Shown: positions 9,443 through 22,393, counted from the stretch's first letter. The stretch is DNA of 64,000 nt from Teredinibacter sp. KSP-S5-2 (GCF_032773895.1 NZ_CP120416.1:3377001-3441000), one strand, 5' to 3'. Numbers and translations: made by a program. Notes: generated by a model not told the origin, from the sequence alone.

Positions 9443-12400
9443 ACCGCGCTTTTTTACGCTGTTTAATAAAGTATCCAGATTTGTCGCCTTAGGCTTAACC
9501 AACCAGAACTTACCAACGTAATCATTGAATTTCTCAAGAAGGGTCTTACCCCACTCGCTTTCTGTTTCCGCAACAAACTCTTCGATAACACCACGCAGAT
9601 GGTTCCGATGCGCCTCAAGGGTTTCAGTATTGACTCGAGTAATCTCCACCAATTCATGGTTGTACTTGTCGACAAAGGTATTGCTCTCATCTAGAACGTA
9701 TGCAAAACCACCTGTCATACCTGCACCGAAGTTAAGACCGGTTTCACCCAGCACCGTTACCACACCACCAGTCATGTACTCACAACAGTGATCCCCAGCA
9801 CCTTCAACAACAACATGGGCACCAGAGTTACGAACACCACAGCGCTCACCAGCACGACCAGAAGCGAATAACTTACCGCCTGTCGCACCATACAAGCAGG
9901 TGTTACCCATAATGCTTGTGTCTTTACTGGAGAAAGAGGAACCTTTGGGTGGGCGAATTACTAATTTACCGCCAGCCATACCTTTACCAACGTAATCGTT
10001 AGCATCCCCTTCTAAATACATTTCCAAGCCACCGGCATTCCAAACACCAAAGCTTTGGCCAGCAACACCTGTCAAATTCAACTTAATTGGCTTGTCCGCC
10101 ATACCTTGGTTGCCATGACGCTTAGCGATTTCACCGGAAATGCGAGCACCGATTGAGCGATCGCAGTTGGTAACAGTAAACGCAAATTCACCACCAGACT
10201 TCGCATCAATTGCCGGTAAAACTTCAGCAACCATCCGTTCAGCCAATTCACCCTGATCGAAAGGCGCGTTTTTCGGTTCTGTACAGAACTGAGGTTTTGT
10301 CTGTAGAAACTCATCTGTATATACAATCGGGCTCAAATCAATATTGCGCTGCTTAGCGGTTTTGCCTTCAATAGCTTCTAGCAAATCAACTCGACCGATA
10401 AGCTCGTCCATAGTGCGAACACCGAGCTTGGCCATCCACTCACGCACTTCTTCAGCAACAAAGCGGAAGAAATTCTTCGCCATTTCCACGGTGCCTATAT
10501 AGTGATCCTTACGCAACTTGTCTTGCTGAGTCGCCACGCCCGTCGCACAGTTGTTCAAATGACAGATACGTAAGTACTTACAACCTAATGCAACCATTGG
10601 TGCAGTGCCAAAACCAAAACTTTCGGCACCAAGAATGGCAGCTTTAATCACGTCCAAACCAGACTTTAAACCACCATCCGTTTGCACTCGAACCTTGTCA
10701 CGCAAGTCGTTGGCACGCAGAGTCTGATGGGTTTCCGATAATCCCAACTCCCAAGGAGACCCTGCATAACGAATCGAAGTAAGAGGACTTGCAGCGGTAC
10801 CACCGTCATAACCAGATATGGTGATCAAGTCAGCATAGGCTTTCGCTACGCCCGCAGCGATAGTACCCACGCCAGGGCGAGAAACAAGCTTCACAGACAC
10901 GAGTGCATCCGGGTTTACCTGCTTCAAATCGAAGATGAGCTGCGCCAAATCTTCAATGGAATAAATATCATGATGTGGCGGAGGAGAAATAAGGGTTACG
11001 CCTGGAACAGAGAAACGCAGGCGAGCAATAAGATCATTTACCTTACCACCAGGCAGCTGACCACCTTCACCAGGCTTCGCACCCTGAGCAACCTTAATCT
11101 GTAAAACTTCTGCGTTGACCAGGTAGTGTGGCGTCACACCAAAACGACCGGATGCGATTTGCTTGATTTTGGATACTTTGTTTGTACCAAAACGAGCAGA
11201 ATCTTCACCACCTTCACCGCTGTTTGAACGGCCTCCAAGGGTGTTCATGGCTTCAGCAAGCGCCTCGTGAGCTTCCGGGCTCAAAGCACCTAGTGACATT
11301 GCCGCAGAGTCAAAACGTCGAACAATCGACTCCATGGGTTCAACATCGTCAAGCGGGATAGACTCAACCTCTTTCAGCTTCAGCATATCGCGCAATGTGG
11401 CAAATGGACGCTCATTAACTAAAGCAGCGTAATCTCGCCACGCGGAGTAATCACCAGATTGCACCGCATTCTGTAATGCTTTGACGACATCTGGGTTAAA
11501 AGCATGGTATTCCTGGCCGTGAACGTATTTCAACAAACCACCCGGCTCAATCGGCTTACGCGCTTTCCAGGCAGACTTTGCCAACACCTTTTGATCGGCT
11601 TCCAAATCGGTAAACGAAGCACCGCCAATACGGCTCGCAGTACCGGCAAAACACTCTTCGATTACGTCTTCTGCAAGGCCAATGGCTTCAAATAATTGCG
11701 CACCACGATACGATGCGATGGTTGAAATTCCCATCTTCGACAGGATTTTCAACAAGCCTTTATCGATACCTTTCTGGTAGTTTTTGTAGGCATCATCAGT
11801 GCTGATACGCAACTCACCAGAGTTGATCATACGATTCAGAATGTAGTAGCTGAGATACGGGTATACCGCTGTGGCGCCATAACCAATCAGAGCGGCCACA
11901 TGATGTGAATCTCGGGCAGTCCCTGTTTCAACCACAATATTGGCATCACAACGCAGACCTTCTTTGGTCAAGCGGTGATGAACTGCACCCGTCGCTAGCA
12001 TTGCGTGAATGGGAAGCTTACTCTGCTCCATATTGGCATCGCTTAGAACAACCATACTCACACCGGACTTAACGGCTGCAACGATCTCTTCCAATAACAG
12101 CTCGATCGCCTGCTTCAGGTTCAGCGTGCTTGCATCATAGTGCAAACTAAATGATTGCACTTTTTGTCCCGCACGCTTAAGCGTGGTTAGAGCGCGGAAC
12201 TTGGCAGGGGACAACACCGGACTGGTTAAAATTACCCGGTTTGCGTGCTCTTCGGTCTCATCGAAAACTGAAAGCTCACGGCCTATACATGTCTCCAATG
12301 ACATGACGATGGCTTCTCGCAATGGATCGATCGGCGGGTTGGTTACCTGGGCAAACTGCTGACGGAAATACTCATAAGGAGAACGCTGCTTTTCGGAAAG

Positions 12401-13882
12401 CACAGCCATGGGAGTGTCATCGCCCATGGAGCCAACGGCCTCCTGACCGGCTTCTGCAAGTGGTCGCAACACCTGATCACACTCTTCAAATGTGGCCTGG
12501 TACATTTTCATAGCGGTGCTGACTTCCGCTTCATTCATGCCATTTTCAGGAGTATCACTGTCCAATTTGGATTCAATACGGATGGCATTTTTCGACAACC
12601 ATTCTTGATATGGCTGACCATTTTTTAATTGTTCGTCGATATCTTTTGTATGACTAAGGGTCCCGGTTTCGGTATCAACCGATAAAATCTGCCCAGGCCC
12701 TAAACGACCTTTTGCCACAACATCTTCTGGCTTGTAGTCGTATACACCAATCTCGGATGCAACGGTAATGATGTCGTCTTTGGTAATAACCCAACGAGAG
12801 GGACGCAAACCATTGCGGTCCAAGGTACATACGGCATATCGACCATCTGTAAGCACCAAGCCGGCAGGGCCATCCCAAGGCTCAATGTGCATCGAGTTAT
12901 ATTCATAAAAAGCTTTGAGGTCTTGATCCATCTGCTCAACATTTTGCCAGGCAGGTGGAACCAGCATTCTTGCTGCCCTGTGTAAATCCATACCACCAAT
13001 AAGCAACAACTCAAGCATATTATCCAGGCTTGAAGAATCTGACCCGGTGCGATTAACCAAAGGCACAATTTCTTCCAAATTAGGAAGCAGGTCTGTCTGG
13101 AACTTTTTGGTACGCGCAACCGACCAGTTGCGGTTGCCCATAATTGTGTTGATTTCACCGTTATGGGCTAACAGACGGAAAGGCTGAGCCAACGGCCACT
13201 TAGGTAAAGTGTTGGTCGAGAAACGTTGATGGAATACACAAATAGCTGTTTCCAACCGCTCATCAGCCAAATCGGCATAAAAGCGAGGGAGGTCCACCGG
13301 CATCATCAAGCCTTTGTAGGACAACACCTGACTACTTAAACTTGCCACATAAAAAGCATCGTCACTGGCTAAACGTATCTCTGATTTTCGACGAGCGACA
13401 AAGAGCTTGGCGTTTAACTCTTGATCGGTTAAGCCTTCGGAATTGATAAAGACATGATAAATATAAGGTAATGACTCAAGCGCGATGGGCCCTAGACATG
13501 CCGAATCTGTCGGAACTTCCCGCCAGCCGATATCAGTCAGACCTTGTGCCGCCAACTCCTCAGCAACAATCTTTTTTGCCGCTTCCGCTTTTTCTTCATC
13601 GCGGTTAAGCATAATCGAGCCAACACCATAACTGGCAGATAGCTCCATGTTCGCATCCTGCTTAGCAACTGCACGCAAAAAGCCGTCGGGCTTCTGTAAT
13701 AGTAAGCCACAGCCATCACCCGTTTTTCCGTCAGCGGCAATACCACCACGGTGGGTCATACATGTCAGGGCTTCGATTGCTGTCTTCAATAACTTATGGC
13801 TTTTGTCGCCCTTAAGGTGAGCGATCAAACCAAATCCACAGTTATCTTTAAACTCGTCCAGCCGATAGAGACCTGTACTCAT
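9437..13882 (-). CDS. gltB: Glutamate synthase, large subunit
   Basis: Alpha subunit of GOGAT: an N-terminal class II glutaminase domain, a central domain, the FMN/3Fe-4S synthase domain and a C-terminal beta-helix domain. The ATG at 13882 gives a short propeptide with the nucleophile at Cys15 in DNCGFG, the same spacing as I recall for Pseudomonas GltB; an in-frame GTG at 13894 would add four residues and cannot be excluded. Visible motifs include the glutaminase THRGG near residue 48, GEGGEDS and [12 protein letters not shown] of the synthase domain, and the GGKLVIRPP type repeats of the C-terminal domain. First gene of gltBD. The upstream terminator belongs to the previous operon. Confidence 0.97.
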   Translation of the reverse strand: MSTGLYRLDEFKDNCGFGLIAHLKGDKSHKLLKTAIEALTCMTHRGGIAADGKTGDGCGLLLQKPDGFLRAVAKQDANMELSASYGVGSIMLNRDEEKAEAAKKIVAEELAAQGLTDIGWREVPTDSACLGPIALESLPYIYHVFINSEGLTDQELNAKLFVARRKSEIRLASDDAFYVASLSSQVLSYKGLMMPVDLPRFYADLADERLETAICVFHQRFSTNTLPKWPLAQPFRLLAHNGEINTIMGNRNWSVARTKKFQTDLLPNLEEIVPLVNRTGSDSSSLDNMLELLLIGGMDLHRAARMLVPPAWQNVEQMDQDLKAFYEYNSMHIEPWDGPAGLVLTDGRYAVCTLDRNGLRPSRWVITKDDIITVASEIGVYDYKPEDVVAKGRLGPGQILSVDTETGTLSHTKDIDEQLKNGQPYQEWLSKNAIRIESKLDSDTPENGMNEAEVSTAMKMYQATFEECDQVLRPLAEAGQEAVGSMGDDTPMAVLSEKQRSPYEYFRQQFAQVTNPPIDPLREAIVMSLETCIGRELSVFDETEEHANRVILTSPVLSPAKFRALTTLKRAGQKVQSFSLHYDASTLNLKQAIELLLEEIVAAVKSGVSMVVLSDANMEQSKLPIHAMLATGAVHHRLTKEGLRCDANIVVETGTARDSHHVAALIGYGATAVYPYLSYYILNRMINSGELRISTDDAYKNYQKGIDKGLLKILSKMGISTIASYRGAQLFEAIGLAEDVIEECFAGTASRIGGASFTDLEADQKVLAKSAWKARKPIEPGGLLKYVHGQEYHAFNPDVVKALQNAVQSGDYSAWRDYAALVNERPFATLRDMLKLKEVESIPLDDVEPMESIVRRFDSAAMSLGALSPEAHEALAEAMNTLGGRSNSGEGGEDSARFGTNKVSKIKQIASGRFGVTPHYLVNAEVLQIKVAQGAKPGEGGQLPGGKVNDLIARLRFSVPGVTLISPPPHHDIYSIEDLAQLIFDLKQVNPDALVSVKLVSRPGVGTIAAGVAKAYADLITISGYDGGTAASPLTSIRYAGSPWELGLSETHQTLRANDLRDKVRVQTDGGLKSGLDVIKAAILGAESFGFGTAPMVALGCKYLRICHLNNCATGVATQQDKLRKDHYIGTVEMAKNFFRFVAEEVREWMAKLGVRTMDELIGRVDLLEAIEGKTAKQRNIDLSPIVYTDEFLQTKPQFCTEPKNAPFDQGELAERMVAEVLPAIDAKSGGEFAFTVTNCDRSIGARISGEIAKRHGNQGMADKPIKLNLTGVAGQSFGVWNAGGLEMYLEGDANDYVGKGMAGGKLVIRPPKGSSFSSKDTSIMGNTCLYGATGGKLFASGRAGERCGVRNSGAHVVVEGAGDHCCEYMTGGVVTVLGETGLNFGAGMTGGFAYVLDESNTFVDKYNHELVEITRVNTETLEAHRNHLRGVIEEFVAETESEWGKTLLEKFNDYVGKFWLVKPKATNLDTLLNSVKKRGE

Positions 13883-13981
13883 AGAATTATTCACTTAAGT
13901 CGTTAAAAACAGGGTAGGCGATAGGGGTGGAGGGAAGCTTTTTGCTATTTCCTGACCCACTCGCACTGCATTCTTCAAGAC

Positions 13982-14004
13982 AAAAAAGCCCCATAATTTG
14001 GGGC
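13982..14004 (-). terminator. Intrinsic terminator of the pil-aro-damX operon
   Basis: A GCCCCA/TGGGGC stem with a short A/T loop (13988-14004) is followed on the minus strand by six T residues. It lies about 100 bases after the DamX-like stop and before gltB, so it probably ends the long pilM-to-damX transcript. Confidence 0.8.
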
Positions 14005-14106
14005 CGACGCTTAAATGGGCGCAGAATGTTAACTGCTCACCCTCATAATGGCAAGGAAAAACACTTTGACGCTGATTAAATATTGATAGATTTGATTAAA
14101 ATACGT

Positions 14107-15738
14107 CTATTTGCTGCTATTTGCAGCGATCTCCTGCTGAATTGATTTCAGAGATCTCGGCCAGGGACCGGCTTTTTTCTGCTCCGCAGGAAGTCGATCT
14201 CTGGCTTTTTGAGCTTCTTTGCTGCTGGGATACACACCACAAACCACAACGTACCAACTCTTCCCTTCTCTTACCCCCTCATAGAGGTAAAGATCCTTCT
14301 TATTGGGTTGCTTGGCAATGTAGTCTTGTAAGGATTCTTTTTTGCTTGCGGCCAATACCTGAAGCGTATAGTAAGTTGGAGGCTGATCCATTAAATAGCT
14401 CGCATCGCTACTAAGAGCCTTATCTTGAGATTCGTCGAACAGCGAGCTGGATACTTCCTCGGATTCTCTCAACTCTTGAGCACCTTCCTTGACCTGCTCC
14501 TCTTTTGAAGGCTGCTCATCAATCTCCTCAACTCCTGCAGCAATTGAAATTTCATCAATCTCGTCGTCGACAGAAATAACGGCTGGATTTAAACCAGAAC
14601 TTTGCGAAAAGTTCACACTTTCAGCCTCATCTTCTACTTCTGACTCACCTACCCCGAACTCACTTTCGTTCAAGTCAACATCAAGTACCGCATCGTTTTC
14701 GTAACCACCATTTTCAACTAGTTCGTCACTCTTATCAGAGACCGCTGTTTCGACGACAGAATCATCAGGGGCAAATGGAGAAGCACCCTCTAATGCGGAA
14801 TAATCATTTTCAGCCCCTGCAGCAACCTCCACTTCATCGGTCTGTTCTGGCAATTCAACTTTTTGCGTCTTTTTATCTATCCCACTATCAACGACGATAG
14901 ACACAGCTTCTTCCCCGGAATCGCGAGCAATAAGAGCCCAGATAAGAACGCCTAATAACAAGGAGAGAGCAACAATATGGGCCACAGGTAAACCGCGGGT
15001 ATTCATCATCGGTTTTCGAACCTCAGGCGGCTCTTTAACCTCAATCGATTTGCCAATCAGACTAATGATAGTGCCAGGATTACCTTTGGACTGAGCCCAT
15101 ATACTTTTAACAAACTCGTCGGAAAAATCTTCTTGAGCAAATACCACGGAAAGGAACTCATCCAGCTCGGAGGAAGAAATATTTGGCACATCAAAATCAT
15201 ACGCAGAGACATCATGCAGTTGCAGGTCATCTATTTCCTGAATAAACCCCGGACGCGAGAAAAAAATCAGATGCAAGCCAAATCCGGTGTTTTGGTTACC
15301 TTGCAATAAACTCAGCAATGCTCCCAAAGCATCCTTTGCAAGCGATTGAGCATTATCAACAATTAAGATGGAAAGCTTTTGCTCGGCAATTAACGCCTGG
15401 CAATAGTGCCTAATCTCGCTAAGTAGCTCCCCCGCAGTTTTATTACCAGCACTTGCTATAGGTAAACCAAACACCGTTGCGATCTTGAATAACGAAGACC
15501 GGATATCCTCTTCGTCATCCTTGTCTAGACTCACTAAATGTACGGAAGGAAGGTCTCCCATTTGCTCTCGCAACATGGACGACAGTTGATGGGCGATGAC
15601 AGTTTTACCTGCACCCGAGACACCCTGCACAACGGAAAGACTATCACCAAATTGCGCAAGGTGAATAAGTTGATTTAATAACCCCTGACGCTCTGGAGTC
15701 GCGACATAAGGAGCGAGTGCGCTATATGTATCGTTCAT
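14107..15738 (-). CDS. DamX-like SPOR-domain ATPase, inner membrane
   Basis: The 543-aa protein combines an ExeA/GspA-type AAA ATPase (Walker A GVSGAGKT at 39-46, Walker B LIVDNAQ at 125-131), one transmembrane helix (about 252-271), a long acidic periplasmic linker (about 275-455) and a C-terminal SPOR domain beginning near TYYTLQVLAAS. SPOR domains bind denuded peptidoglycan at the septum, so a role in cell division or in placing envelope machinery is likely. The ATG at 15738 is chosen because a very strong GGAGG sits just before it; an upstream TTG has none. The position after aroB matches the damX locus of Pseudomonas and E. coli. Confidence 0.9.
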   Translation of the reverse strand: MNDTYSALAPYVATPERQGLLNQLIHLAQFGDSLSVVQGVSGAGKTVIAHQLSSMLREQMGDLPSVHLVSLDKDDEEDIRSSLFKIATVFGLPIASAGNKTAGELLSEIRHYCQALIAEQKLSILIVDNAQSLAKDALGALLSLLQGNQNTGFGLHLIFFSRPGFIQEIDDLQLHDVSAYDFDVPNISSSELDEFLSVVFAQEDFSDEFVKSIWAQSKGNPGTIISLIGKSIEVKEPPEVRKPMMNTRGLPVAHIVALSLLLGVLIWALIARDSGEEAVSIVVDSGIDKKTQKVELPEQTDEVEVAAGAENDYSALEGASPFAPDDSVVETAVSDKSDELVENGGYENDAVLDVDLNESEFGVGESEVEDEAESVNFSQSSGLNPAVISVDDEIDEISIAAGVEEIDEQPSKEEQVKEGAQELRESEEVSSSLFDESQDKALSSDASYLMDQPPTYYTLQVLAASKKESLQDYIAKQPNKKDLYLYEGVREGKSWYVVVCGVYPSSKEAQKARDRLPAEQKKAGPWPRSLKSIQQEIAANSSK

Positions 15739-15771
15739 CCCCCCCTCCAATGGCAATAGCCAACAATTACA

Positions 15772-16857
15772 TTATTTCAGAGGTTCACCCTTAAGCGTTT
15801 CAAGTAAGAGTTCTCGCTCAAACCCCTCAGTAACAACTGCGTCGCCCAAGCCTTTAAGTAACACCAGACGCAAGCCGCCGTTAAGCACTTTTTTGTCTAC
15901 AGCCATATACTCCATAAAAACCTCAGGAGTCATATTTCCTGGTGCTTCAACCGGCAAATTAGCAGCCTGAATCAGCTTCCTCGCCCGATAATACAGTTCG
16001 TAGGAAATCCAGCCTTGTCTTGCTGACAAATCACAAGCCATAACCATACCGGCTCCGACAGCTTCGCCATGCAACCATCGCCCATAGCCTTGATGGGCCT
16101 CTATCGCATGGCCAAATGTGTGCCCCAGATTAAGTATTGCCCGAATACCCGACTCTTTTTCATCTTGCGCGACAACTTTGGCTTTGGTTGCGCAGGAAAC
16201 CTCGATGGCGTAGGCCAGGGCCTTCTCATCCAACGCCAACAACCTGGACATATTTTCTTCCAACCAGACAAAGAATTCTGCGTCGGCTATCAAACCATAC
16301 TTAATCACCTCGGCCAGCCCTGCGGAAAGCTCCCGAGCAGGCAAGGTTTTTAATGCGTCAATATCAATAATTACAGCATTCGGCTGATGGAATGCACCTA
16401 TCATGTTCTTACCCAGCGGGTGATTAACCCCTGTCTTACCACCAACGGAAGAATCAACCTGAGAAAGCAAGGTTGTTGGGATTTGAATGAAATCCACTCC
16501 CCTCTGATAAGAGGCAGCGGCATACCCCGACATATCACCAATCACCCCACCACCAAGAGCAATAATGGTTGTTTTTCGGTTATGCCGAGATTCAAGCAAC
16601 GCGGTATAAATCTGACTCAGCACTTCCAGCGTTTTGTACTCTTCACCATCCGGCAACACGACGGCGTCAATCTTGGAAAAACCTTTTAGAGAGGACTTAA
16701 CTTGCTCAAGATACAATGGCGCAACCGTTTCATTGGTAACAATCATGACCTGTGCGCCATAGATATAAGGCACCAACTTATCTGGATCTGCCAACAGACC
16801 AGAAGCTATAAAAATTGGATAACTTCGATCGCCTAGATCGACTTCAAGCTTTCGCAT
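15772..16857 (-). CDS. aroB: 3-dehydroquinate synthase
   Basis: NAD- and zinc-dependent enzyme that converts DAHP to 3-dehydroquinate, step 2 of the shikimate pathway. The 361-aa product has the NAD-binding [13 protein letters not shown] motif, [21 protein letters not shown], and the zinc ligands in [11 protein letters not shown] and LHGEAV. It follows aroK by about 40 bases in the same operon, as in E. coli and Pseudomonas. Confidence 0.97.
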   Translation of the reverse strand: MRKLEVDLGDRSYPIFIASGLLADPDKLVPYIYGAQVMIVTNETVAPLYLEQVKSSLKGFSKIDAVVLPDGEEYKTLEVLSQIYTALLESRHNRKTTIIALGGGVIGDMSGYAAASYQRGVDFIQIPTTLLSQVDSSVGGKTGVNHPLGKNMIGAFHQPNAVIIDIDALKTLPARELSAGLAEVIKYGLIADAEFFVWLEENMSRLLALDEKALAYAIEVSCATKAKVVAQDEKESGIRAILNLGHTFGHAIEAHQGYGRWLHGEAVGAGMVMACDLSARQGWISYELYYRARKLIQAANLPVEAPGNMTPEVFMEYMAVDKKVLNGGLRLVLLKGLGDAVVTEGFERELLLETLKGEPLK

Positions 16858-16898
16858 GGTGAGATACGCCTTTATATCAAAAAATAATGCGAGCTATT

Positions 16899-17402
16899 CT
16901 AGAGCAAATTCATAATAGTCTGAACCACATGTTTCGGGCCACGGCTATCCGTCGTCACGATATGGTCAGCAACCTTACGATAAAGAGGATCTCTAGCGGC
17001 ATAGAGTTCCTGTATTTTTGACTTGGGATCATCCACTTGAAGAAGGGGGCGCTTTTTATCTTTATGGGTGCGCTCTACCAACTGGTCCACTGTCGCAGAT
17101 AAGTAAAACACCGGAGAAAAATTTTGCAAAAGCTTTAGGTTTTTCTCGCGGACAATAATACCCCCACCAGTTGCAATAACTGAATTTGATTCCTGCAGTA
17201 TTTCTTCCAACACTGCAGATTCCCTATCACGAAATCCGCTCTCGCCCTCCACATCAAAGATCCAGGGAATATCTGCCCCGGTTCTATCCTCGATAATATG
17301 GTCGGTATCAAAAAAGGTATATCCTAAACGAGAGGATAACATCTTACCAATAGTGGATTTACCGGCCCCCATGGGGCCGATAAGAACAAGACTACTACTC
17401 AC
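16899..17402 (-). CDS. aroK: Shikimate kinase
   Basis: Phosphorylates shikimate with ATP (step 5 of the shikimate pathway). The P-loop GPMGAGKS lies at 9-16; the DTDH motif with the shikimate-binding aspartate and the GFRDRE and ATGGGI motifs are present. The start is a GTG only three bases after the pilQ stop, and the next methionine is inside the P-loop, so the GTG is well supported. No clear Shine-Dalgarno is seen, which suggests translational coupling to pilQ. 167 aa. Confidence 0.95.
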   Translation of the reverse strand: MSSSLVLIGPMGAGKSTIGKMLSSRLGYTFFDTDHIIEDRTGADIPWIFDVEGESGFRDRESAVLEEILQESNSVIATGGGIIVREKNLKLLQNFSPVFYLSATVDQLVERTHKDKKRPLLQVDDPKSKIQELYAARDPLYRKVADHIVTTDSRGPKHVVQTIMNLL

Positions 17403-17405
17403 AAA

Positions 17406-19586
17406 TTATTCAACAAAGCTAGATGACATGATCTTTGGCGTGACAAACAAGAGTAATTCTTTTTTATCTTCGGATTGAATATCTTTTCTAAACAATCGAC
17501 CAAGAACAGGAATATCTCCTAACAAAGGCACTTTCTCCTGACCTTGAATAGTTTCTGTCTGGTAAATTCCACCAAGCACAACTGTCTCACCATCAGAAAC
17601 CAAAACCTGAGTTTCCAATTTAGTCACATCAATAACCGGGATGTTCGCAGAAGAAATCGCACTTACAGAATCCTGATTAATGACAAGATCCATAATTACT
17701 CTATTATCGGGAGTAATTTGTGGTGTTACTTCCAACTTGAGCACTGCATCCTTAAATGCTGTTGTGGTACCACCACTTGCGGATTCTTCCTGATAAGGAA
17801 TTTGCGTACCAGATTCAATTGTTGCTAGTTGCTTATCACCTGTAATCACCTTCGGCTGAGAAACAATCTCTGCAAACCCAGAGTTTTGTAAAGCTGATAA
17901 TTCCATTCCTAAAAGGAAGTTTGAACCAATAATGTTCCAGGAGAACGCACCTGTTGGATTAAATACCCCCAAATCAACCAATCTGGAATTGACTAGGTTT
18001 CTCTTACCATCCGAAACACCGTCACCATCGGAGTCAACGAATAACTGCGCGGGACCACCTACGCCAGAATCGTTAAGCAGACCTTCCTGACGACCAGTGA
18101 ACTCATAGAGTCGATCGCCAGACCGGGAGGTTTCTGCAGCATCACCAGAAATTCGAACACCCAGCTCTTTTCTAAAATCGGTGTTCGCAATAACGATACG
18201 CGCCTCGATCATAACCTGTCGAACGGGAATATCTATTCGATCAACCAATTCTTTAAATTCGTTAATTTTTTCCTCGGTATCAGTCAAGATAATTGAGTTT
18301 GTACGCTCATCAACAATCGCCTGGCCACGATCAGATAATATGCTACCCGTCGTACTTTGCCCTGTTCCGTTACTTCCCGATCCAGCGTTACCGCCAGCAT
18401 CAGAAAACAAACTGAATAGCTCTTTCGCATTAGCATAACGAATACGGATATATTCAGTTCGCAAAGGAGCAAGCTCTTGAAGCTGCTTCTGCGTCTCAAT
18501 TTCCTGGCGCTCCCGCTCAGCGATCTCTGCTGCAGGCGCCACCATCAATACATTACCCACTTGGCGCTTATCCAAGCCCTTGGACTTCAAAACAATATCC
18601 AACGCCTGATCCCAGGGAACGTTATCCAGACGCAAAGTGATACTACCGCTGACAGTATCGCTCGCCACCAAGTTCAGCTCCGTAAAATCTGCTATTAACT
18701 GCAGAACAGAACGCACTTGAATATCCTGAAAATTCAACGACAAGCGTTCACCGGTATAGGCAAACTTTTTCTTTTTCTCTTCAATCTCACGTTGGGTCAA
18801 TGGTTTGATACTGACAACGTATTCAGAATCAGCCTGGTAGGCCAAGTAATCGTAATCGCCAGTAGCTTCGATTGTTAACAAACTGCCTTCGCTGGTTGCT
18901 TTTGCTCCGAGCATTTTCACAGGCGTAGCGAAATCCACAACATCAAGTTTACGACGAAGCTCAGTTGGTAGCTCTGTGTCAACAAATTTAACCTCTATAC
19001 CTCCAGAAACCTCTTCTACATCGATATTGACGTTAGGATTAGTCAAGGAAACGATGACCTTACCTTCACCCAACTCTCCTCTGCGAAAATCAACCTTGGA
19101 AATACTTGATGAAGATGGGCCGGCGTGAATTGGTGTGGACTGGATAACAGGGCCTTGAGCCTGAACGGATTGAACTCCCGAATGAGCAACTGTAGATGAA
19201 CCCGCAGTTTCGGCGCCAATAACCACAACCAACGTATTTCCTTCAATCGAAGAAGCATAAGGTACGGATGAATCCAGATTCACAATCACCCGAGTACGAT
19301 TTCCACCTGCCAAAACTACGGCACTGGATACTGCACCAACAGACATAGGATACTTTTTCTTCGGCAGCCCATTTTCAACACCCTGAAAATCAAGCACGAT
19401 TCTCGCGGGCTGATCAATCGCATACCCTTTCGGAGATGGTGGAGTGGAGTCAAACGTCATCCGCAACTCGGCCCTTTCTCCAGGCAACTCCGAGAAAGCA
19501 ATATCATTCAAAGTTTGTGATTGAGATGCCAGCGCTACGGAAGAAAGCGCAAATACGGCTAAAAGTCTGCTTATAACTAGCTTCAT
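17406..19586 (-). CDS. pilQ: Type IV pilus secretin PilQ
   Basis: Outer-membrane secretin through which the type IV pilus emerges. The 726-aa protein has a signal peptide (cleavage after about residue 23), two AMIN-like beta-rich regions in the first 250 residues, an STN/N0 region with SLNFQDIQVRSVLQLIADFTELN, an N1 region and the secretin domain with VPLLGDIPVLGRLF and a C-terminal beta strand (ELLLFVTPKI). AMIN domains bind peptidoglycan. It is the last pilus gene of pilMNOPQ and leads directly into aroK. Confidence 0.96.
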   Translation of the reverse strand: MKLVISRLLAVFALSSVALASQSQTLNDIAFSELPGERAELRMTFDSTPPSPKGYAIDQPARIVLDFQGVENGLPKKKYPMSVGAVSSAVVLAGGNRTRVIVNLDSSVPYASSIEGNTLVVVIGAETAGSSTVAHSGVQSVQAQGPVIQSTPIHAGPSSSSISKVDFRRGELGEGKVIVSLTNPNVNIDVEEVSGGIEVKFVDTELPTELRRKLDVVDFATPVKMLGAKATSEGSLLTIEATGDYDYLAYQADSEYVVSIKPLTQREIEEKKKKFAYTGERLSLNFQDIQVRSVLQLIADFTELNLVASDTVSGSITLRLDNVPWDQALDIVLKSKGLDKRQVGNVLMVAPAAEIAERERQEIETQKQLQELAPLRTEYIRIRYANAKELFSLFSDAGGNAGSGSNGTGQSTTGSILSDRGQAIVDERTNSIILTDTEEKINEFKELVDRIDIPVRQVMIEARIVIANTDFRKELGVRISGDAAETSRSGDRLYEFTGRQEGLLNDSGVGGPAQLFVDSDGDGVSDGKRNLVNSRLVDLGVFNPTGAFSWNIIGSNFLLGMELSALQNSGFAEIVSQPKVITGDKQLATIESGTQIPYQEESASGGTTTAFKDAVLKLEVTPQITPDNRVIMDLVINQDSVSAISSANIPVIDVTKLETQVLVSDGETVVLGGIYQTETIQGQEKVPLLGDIPVLGRLFRKDIQSEDKKELLLFVTPKIMSSSFVE

Positions 19587-19590
19587 TTTT

Positions 19591-20118
19591 TTAATCCTGA
19601 TCAGATAACACTATCACTCTAGGCCGCTCGACCCAACCACTTAAACCATCAGAAACAATTTCGGTAATTTCAATTTGGCTTTCTGCTGTTGCAACTATTT
19701 TTCCGTGGTTTTTGCCCACATAATTGCCTTTTTTCACGCGATGAACACCGCCTGCACCATCCTTTAACAGCGCCCACAATACTCCGCGCTTAATGATGGA
19801 GCCAACCATAGAAAGAGAATTTAAATCAAAGCTCTCCAAATACTCTTTTTCCCGGTTGAAATCCGGCTTAATGTTTTTACCAGAATTCACAATTTGACGA
19901 CGCTGAACATCAACAGGAGGATCAAAAGGACTACGTAATGATGCAGAACTATATACGAATGCCTCGTATGGAACAAAAGTCGGAATAGGATCTATTGCGC
20001 CTGCAGGTCTACGTTTTACTTCATCAATATATGCGCGTAAATCAGAGTGGTCGCTACGCGAACATGAAGTGAGAATAACCAGTAAAAAAATCAGAAAAAC
20101 CTTAGCTTGAAACTTCAT
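19591..20118 (-). CDS. pilP: Type IV pilus lipoprotein PilP
   Basis: Inner-membrane lipoprotein that links the PilNO alignment subcomplex to the secretin PilQ. The signal peptide ends in the lipobox LTSC with Cys19. The remaining 157 residues include the RSPFDPP motif and the C-terminal beta domain (SMVGSIIKRGVLWALLKDG). 175 aa. It lies six bases after pilO and four before pilQ. Confidence 0.95.
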   Translation of the reverse strand: MKFQAKVFLIFLLVILTSCSRSDHSDLRAYIDEVKRRPAGAIDPIPTFVPYEAFVYSSASLRSPFDPPVDVQRRQIVNSGKNIKPDFNREKEYLESFDLNSLSMVGSIIKRGVLWALLKDGAGGVHRVKKGNYVGKNHGKIVATAESQIEITEIVSDGLSGWVERPRVIVLSDQD

Positions 20119-20124
20119 CTGCGA

Positions 20125-20733
20125 TTACTCCTGATTCTTATAGCGGTAGGTTTTTGCCAAAACATCCATTTCCTGATTACCACTACTCTTTGAGCTTTTA
20201 ATTTCAAAATTATGAAGCGTCACAATCCTAGGCATCCCCGCTACACCACTAATAAACGTGGCAAACTCATGATAACCACCGGTTACTTTAATTTTTATAG
20301 GAAGCTCAATATGAAACTCCGTTGAAACCTCAGGCTGGAGATCTATGCTTTCGATGACCAGACGACTTTCTACGCCTTTATCATCAATATCCTCAAGCAA
20401 ACCAGGAACCTCTGTATCGCTCGGAAGACGAGAAACAAGCGCACCAAAAGACTCCTCCATTTCAACCATTTGCTGCCGGTAGCGATCCAAATTAGCGGCC
20501 TCAAAGGCTTTTGTTTCAAACGAACGACGCAAAGTCTGCTCTTGTGTCTGAACCCCCTGCAGTTGCATTTTCTTATCTTTAATCGTTAAGAAATAGGTCC
20601 CAACCAACAACGCAGCTACGGTCAAAACAAACAGGAAAATTCTTGCAGGCAGTGGCCATACACCAACTCTTTCCCATTCGATATTATTAACATCAAAGTT
20701 CTGCAGCTGCTCAATATACTGATTAAGATCCAT
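20125..20733 (-). CDS. pilO: Type IV pilus alignment protein PilO
   Basis: Bitopic inner-membrane protein that pairs with PilN. It has a short cytoplasmic N terminus, one membrane helix (about residues 29-49, ARIFLFVLTVAALLVGTYFL), a coiled coil (about 60-100) and a periplasmic ferredoxin-like domain. 202 aa. Its start overlaps the end of pilN by 11 bases, which suggests translational coupling and fits equimolar PilN:PilO. Confidence 0.95.
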   Translation of the reverse strand: MDLNQYIEQLQNFDVNNIEWERVGVWPLPARIFLFVLTVAALLVGTYFLTIKDKKMQLQGVQTQEQTLRRSFETKAFEAANLDRYRQQMVEMEESFGALVSRLPSDTEVPGLLEDIDDKGVESRLVIESIDLQPEVSTEFHIELPIKIKVTGGYHEFATFISGVAGMPRIVTLHNFEIKSSKSSGNQEMDVLAKTYRYKNQE

Positions 20734-21289
20734 TTTTCTCTCCTGTATCAGGAAGAACTGTTTTTAACTGCATCACAAAAGTACCTGCTTGATCTCCTTT
20801 TTTGGGAGCAGAAACAACAGAGTTCAGGTTAGGATCGGAAAACCACGAAGAGTCGTTAAGCCGACGCATAAATGCAGATACCCGAGTGTTAGATTCACTA
20901 ACACCCTCAATAAACAACATGTTGTCTGTTTTTTTCAGGGAAGTAATATAGATACCATCGGGAACGGCTTTTACAAACTCATCAAAGTAGTGAACTATGA
21001 TAGATCGTTTACCTTCAAGATCCTGAATTACCTTCATCCGATCCAACAACTCTTTTCTTCGCTTTTTAAGCTCGTTAATTTCCTTAACCTGCTGATTAAG
21101 TTGATTAATCTCATTTTGCAAAATGCTATTCCGCTGCTGCTGATCCGTTATGGAGTTATTCATAGACATAACCCACAGGTAACACATCAAGCCGCCAAGC
21201 ACAGCAACGCCCGCAAGCTGTTTGATAAATTCATTTTTCTTCTCCTGGCGAAACTCTTCACGCCAGGGTAATAAGTTAATTTGAGCCAT
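20723..21289 (-). CDS. pilN: Type IV pilus assembly protein PilN
   Basis: Bitopic inner-membrane protein. Its cytoplasmic N terminus INLLPWREEFR is the conserved motif that docks onto PilM. A membrane helix follows (about residues 24-45), then a coiled coil (about 50-95) and a small periplasmic domain. 188 aa. The start codon follows the pilM stop with no gap. Confidence 0.95.
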   Translation of the reverse strand: MAQINLLPWREEFRQEKKNEFIKQLAGVAVLGGLMCYLWVMSMNNSITDQQQRNSILQNEINQLNQQVKEINELKKRRKELLDRMKVIQDLEGKRSIIVHYFDEFVKAVPDGIYITSLKKTDNMLFIEGVSESNTRVSAFMRRLNDSSWFSDPNLNSVVSAPKKGDQAGTFVMQLKTVLPDTGEKNGS

Positions 21290-22378
<1,089 letters not shown>

Positions 22379-22393
22379 TTAGCTTATGTTTAT

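Noticed and set aside
12700-13158. 152-codon alternate frame within gltB
   Set aside because: Same strand, different frame over a well-conserved enzyme domain; residue content (many W, C, M) is typical of a shadow frame.
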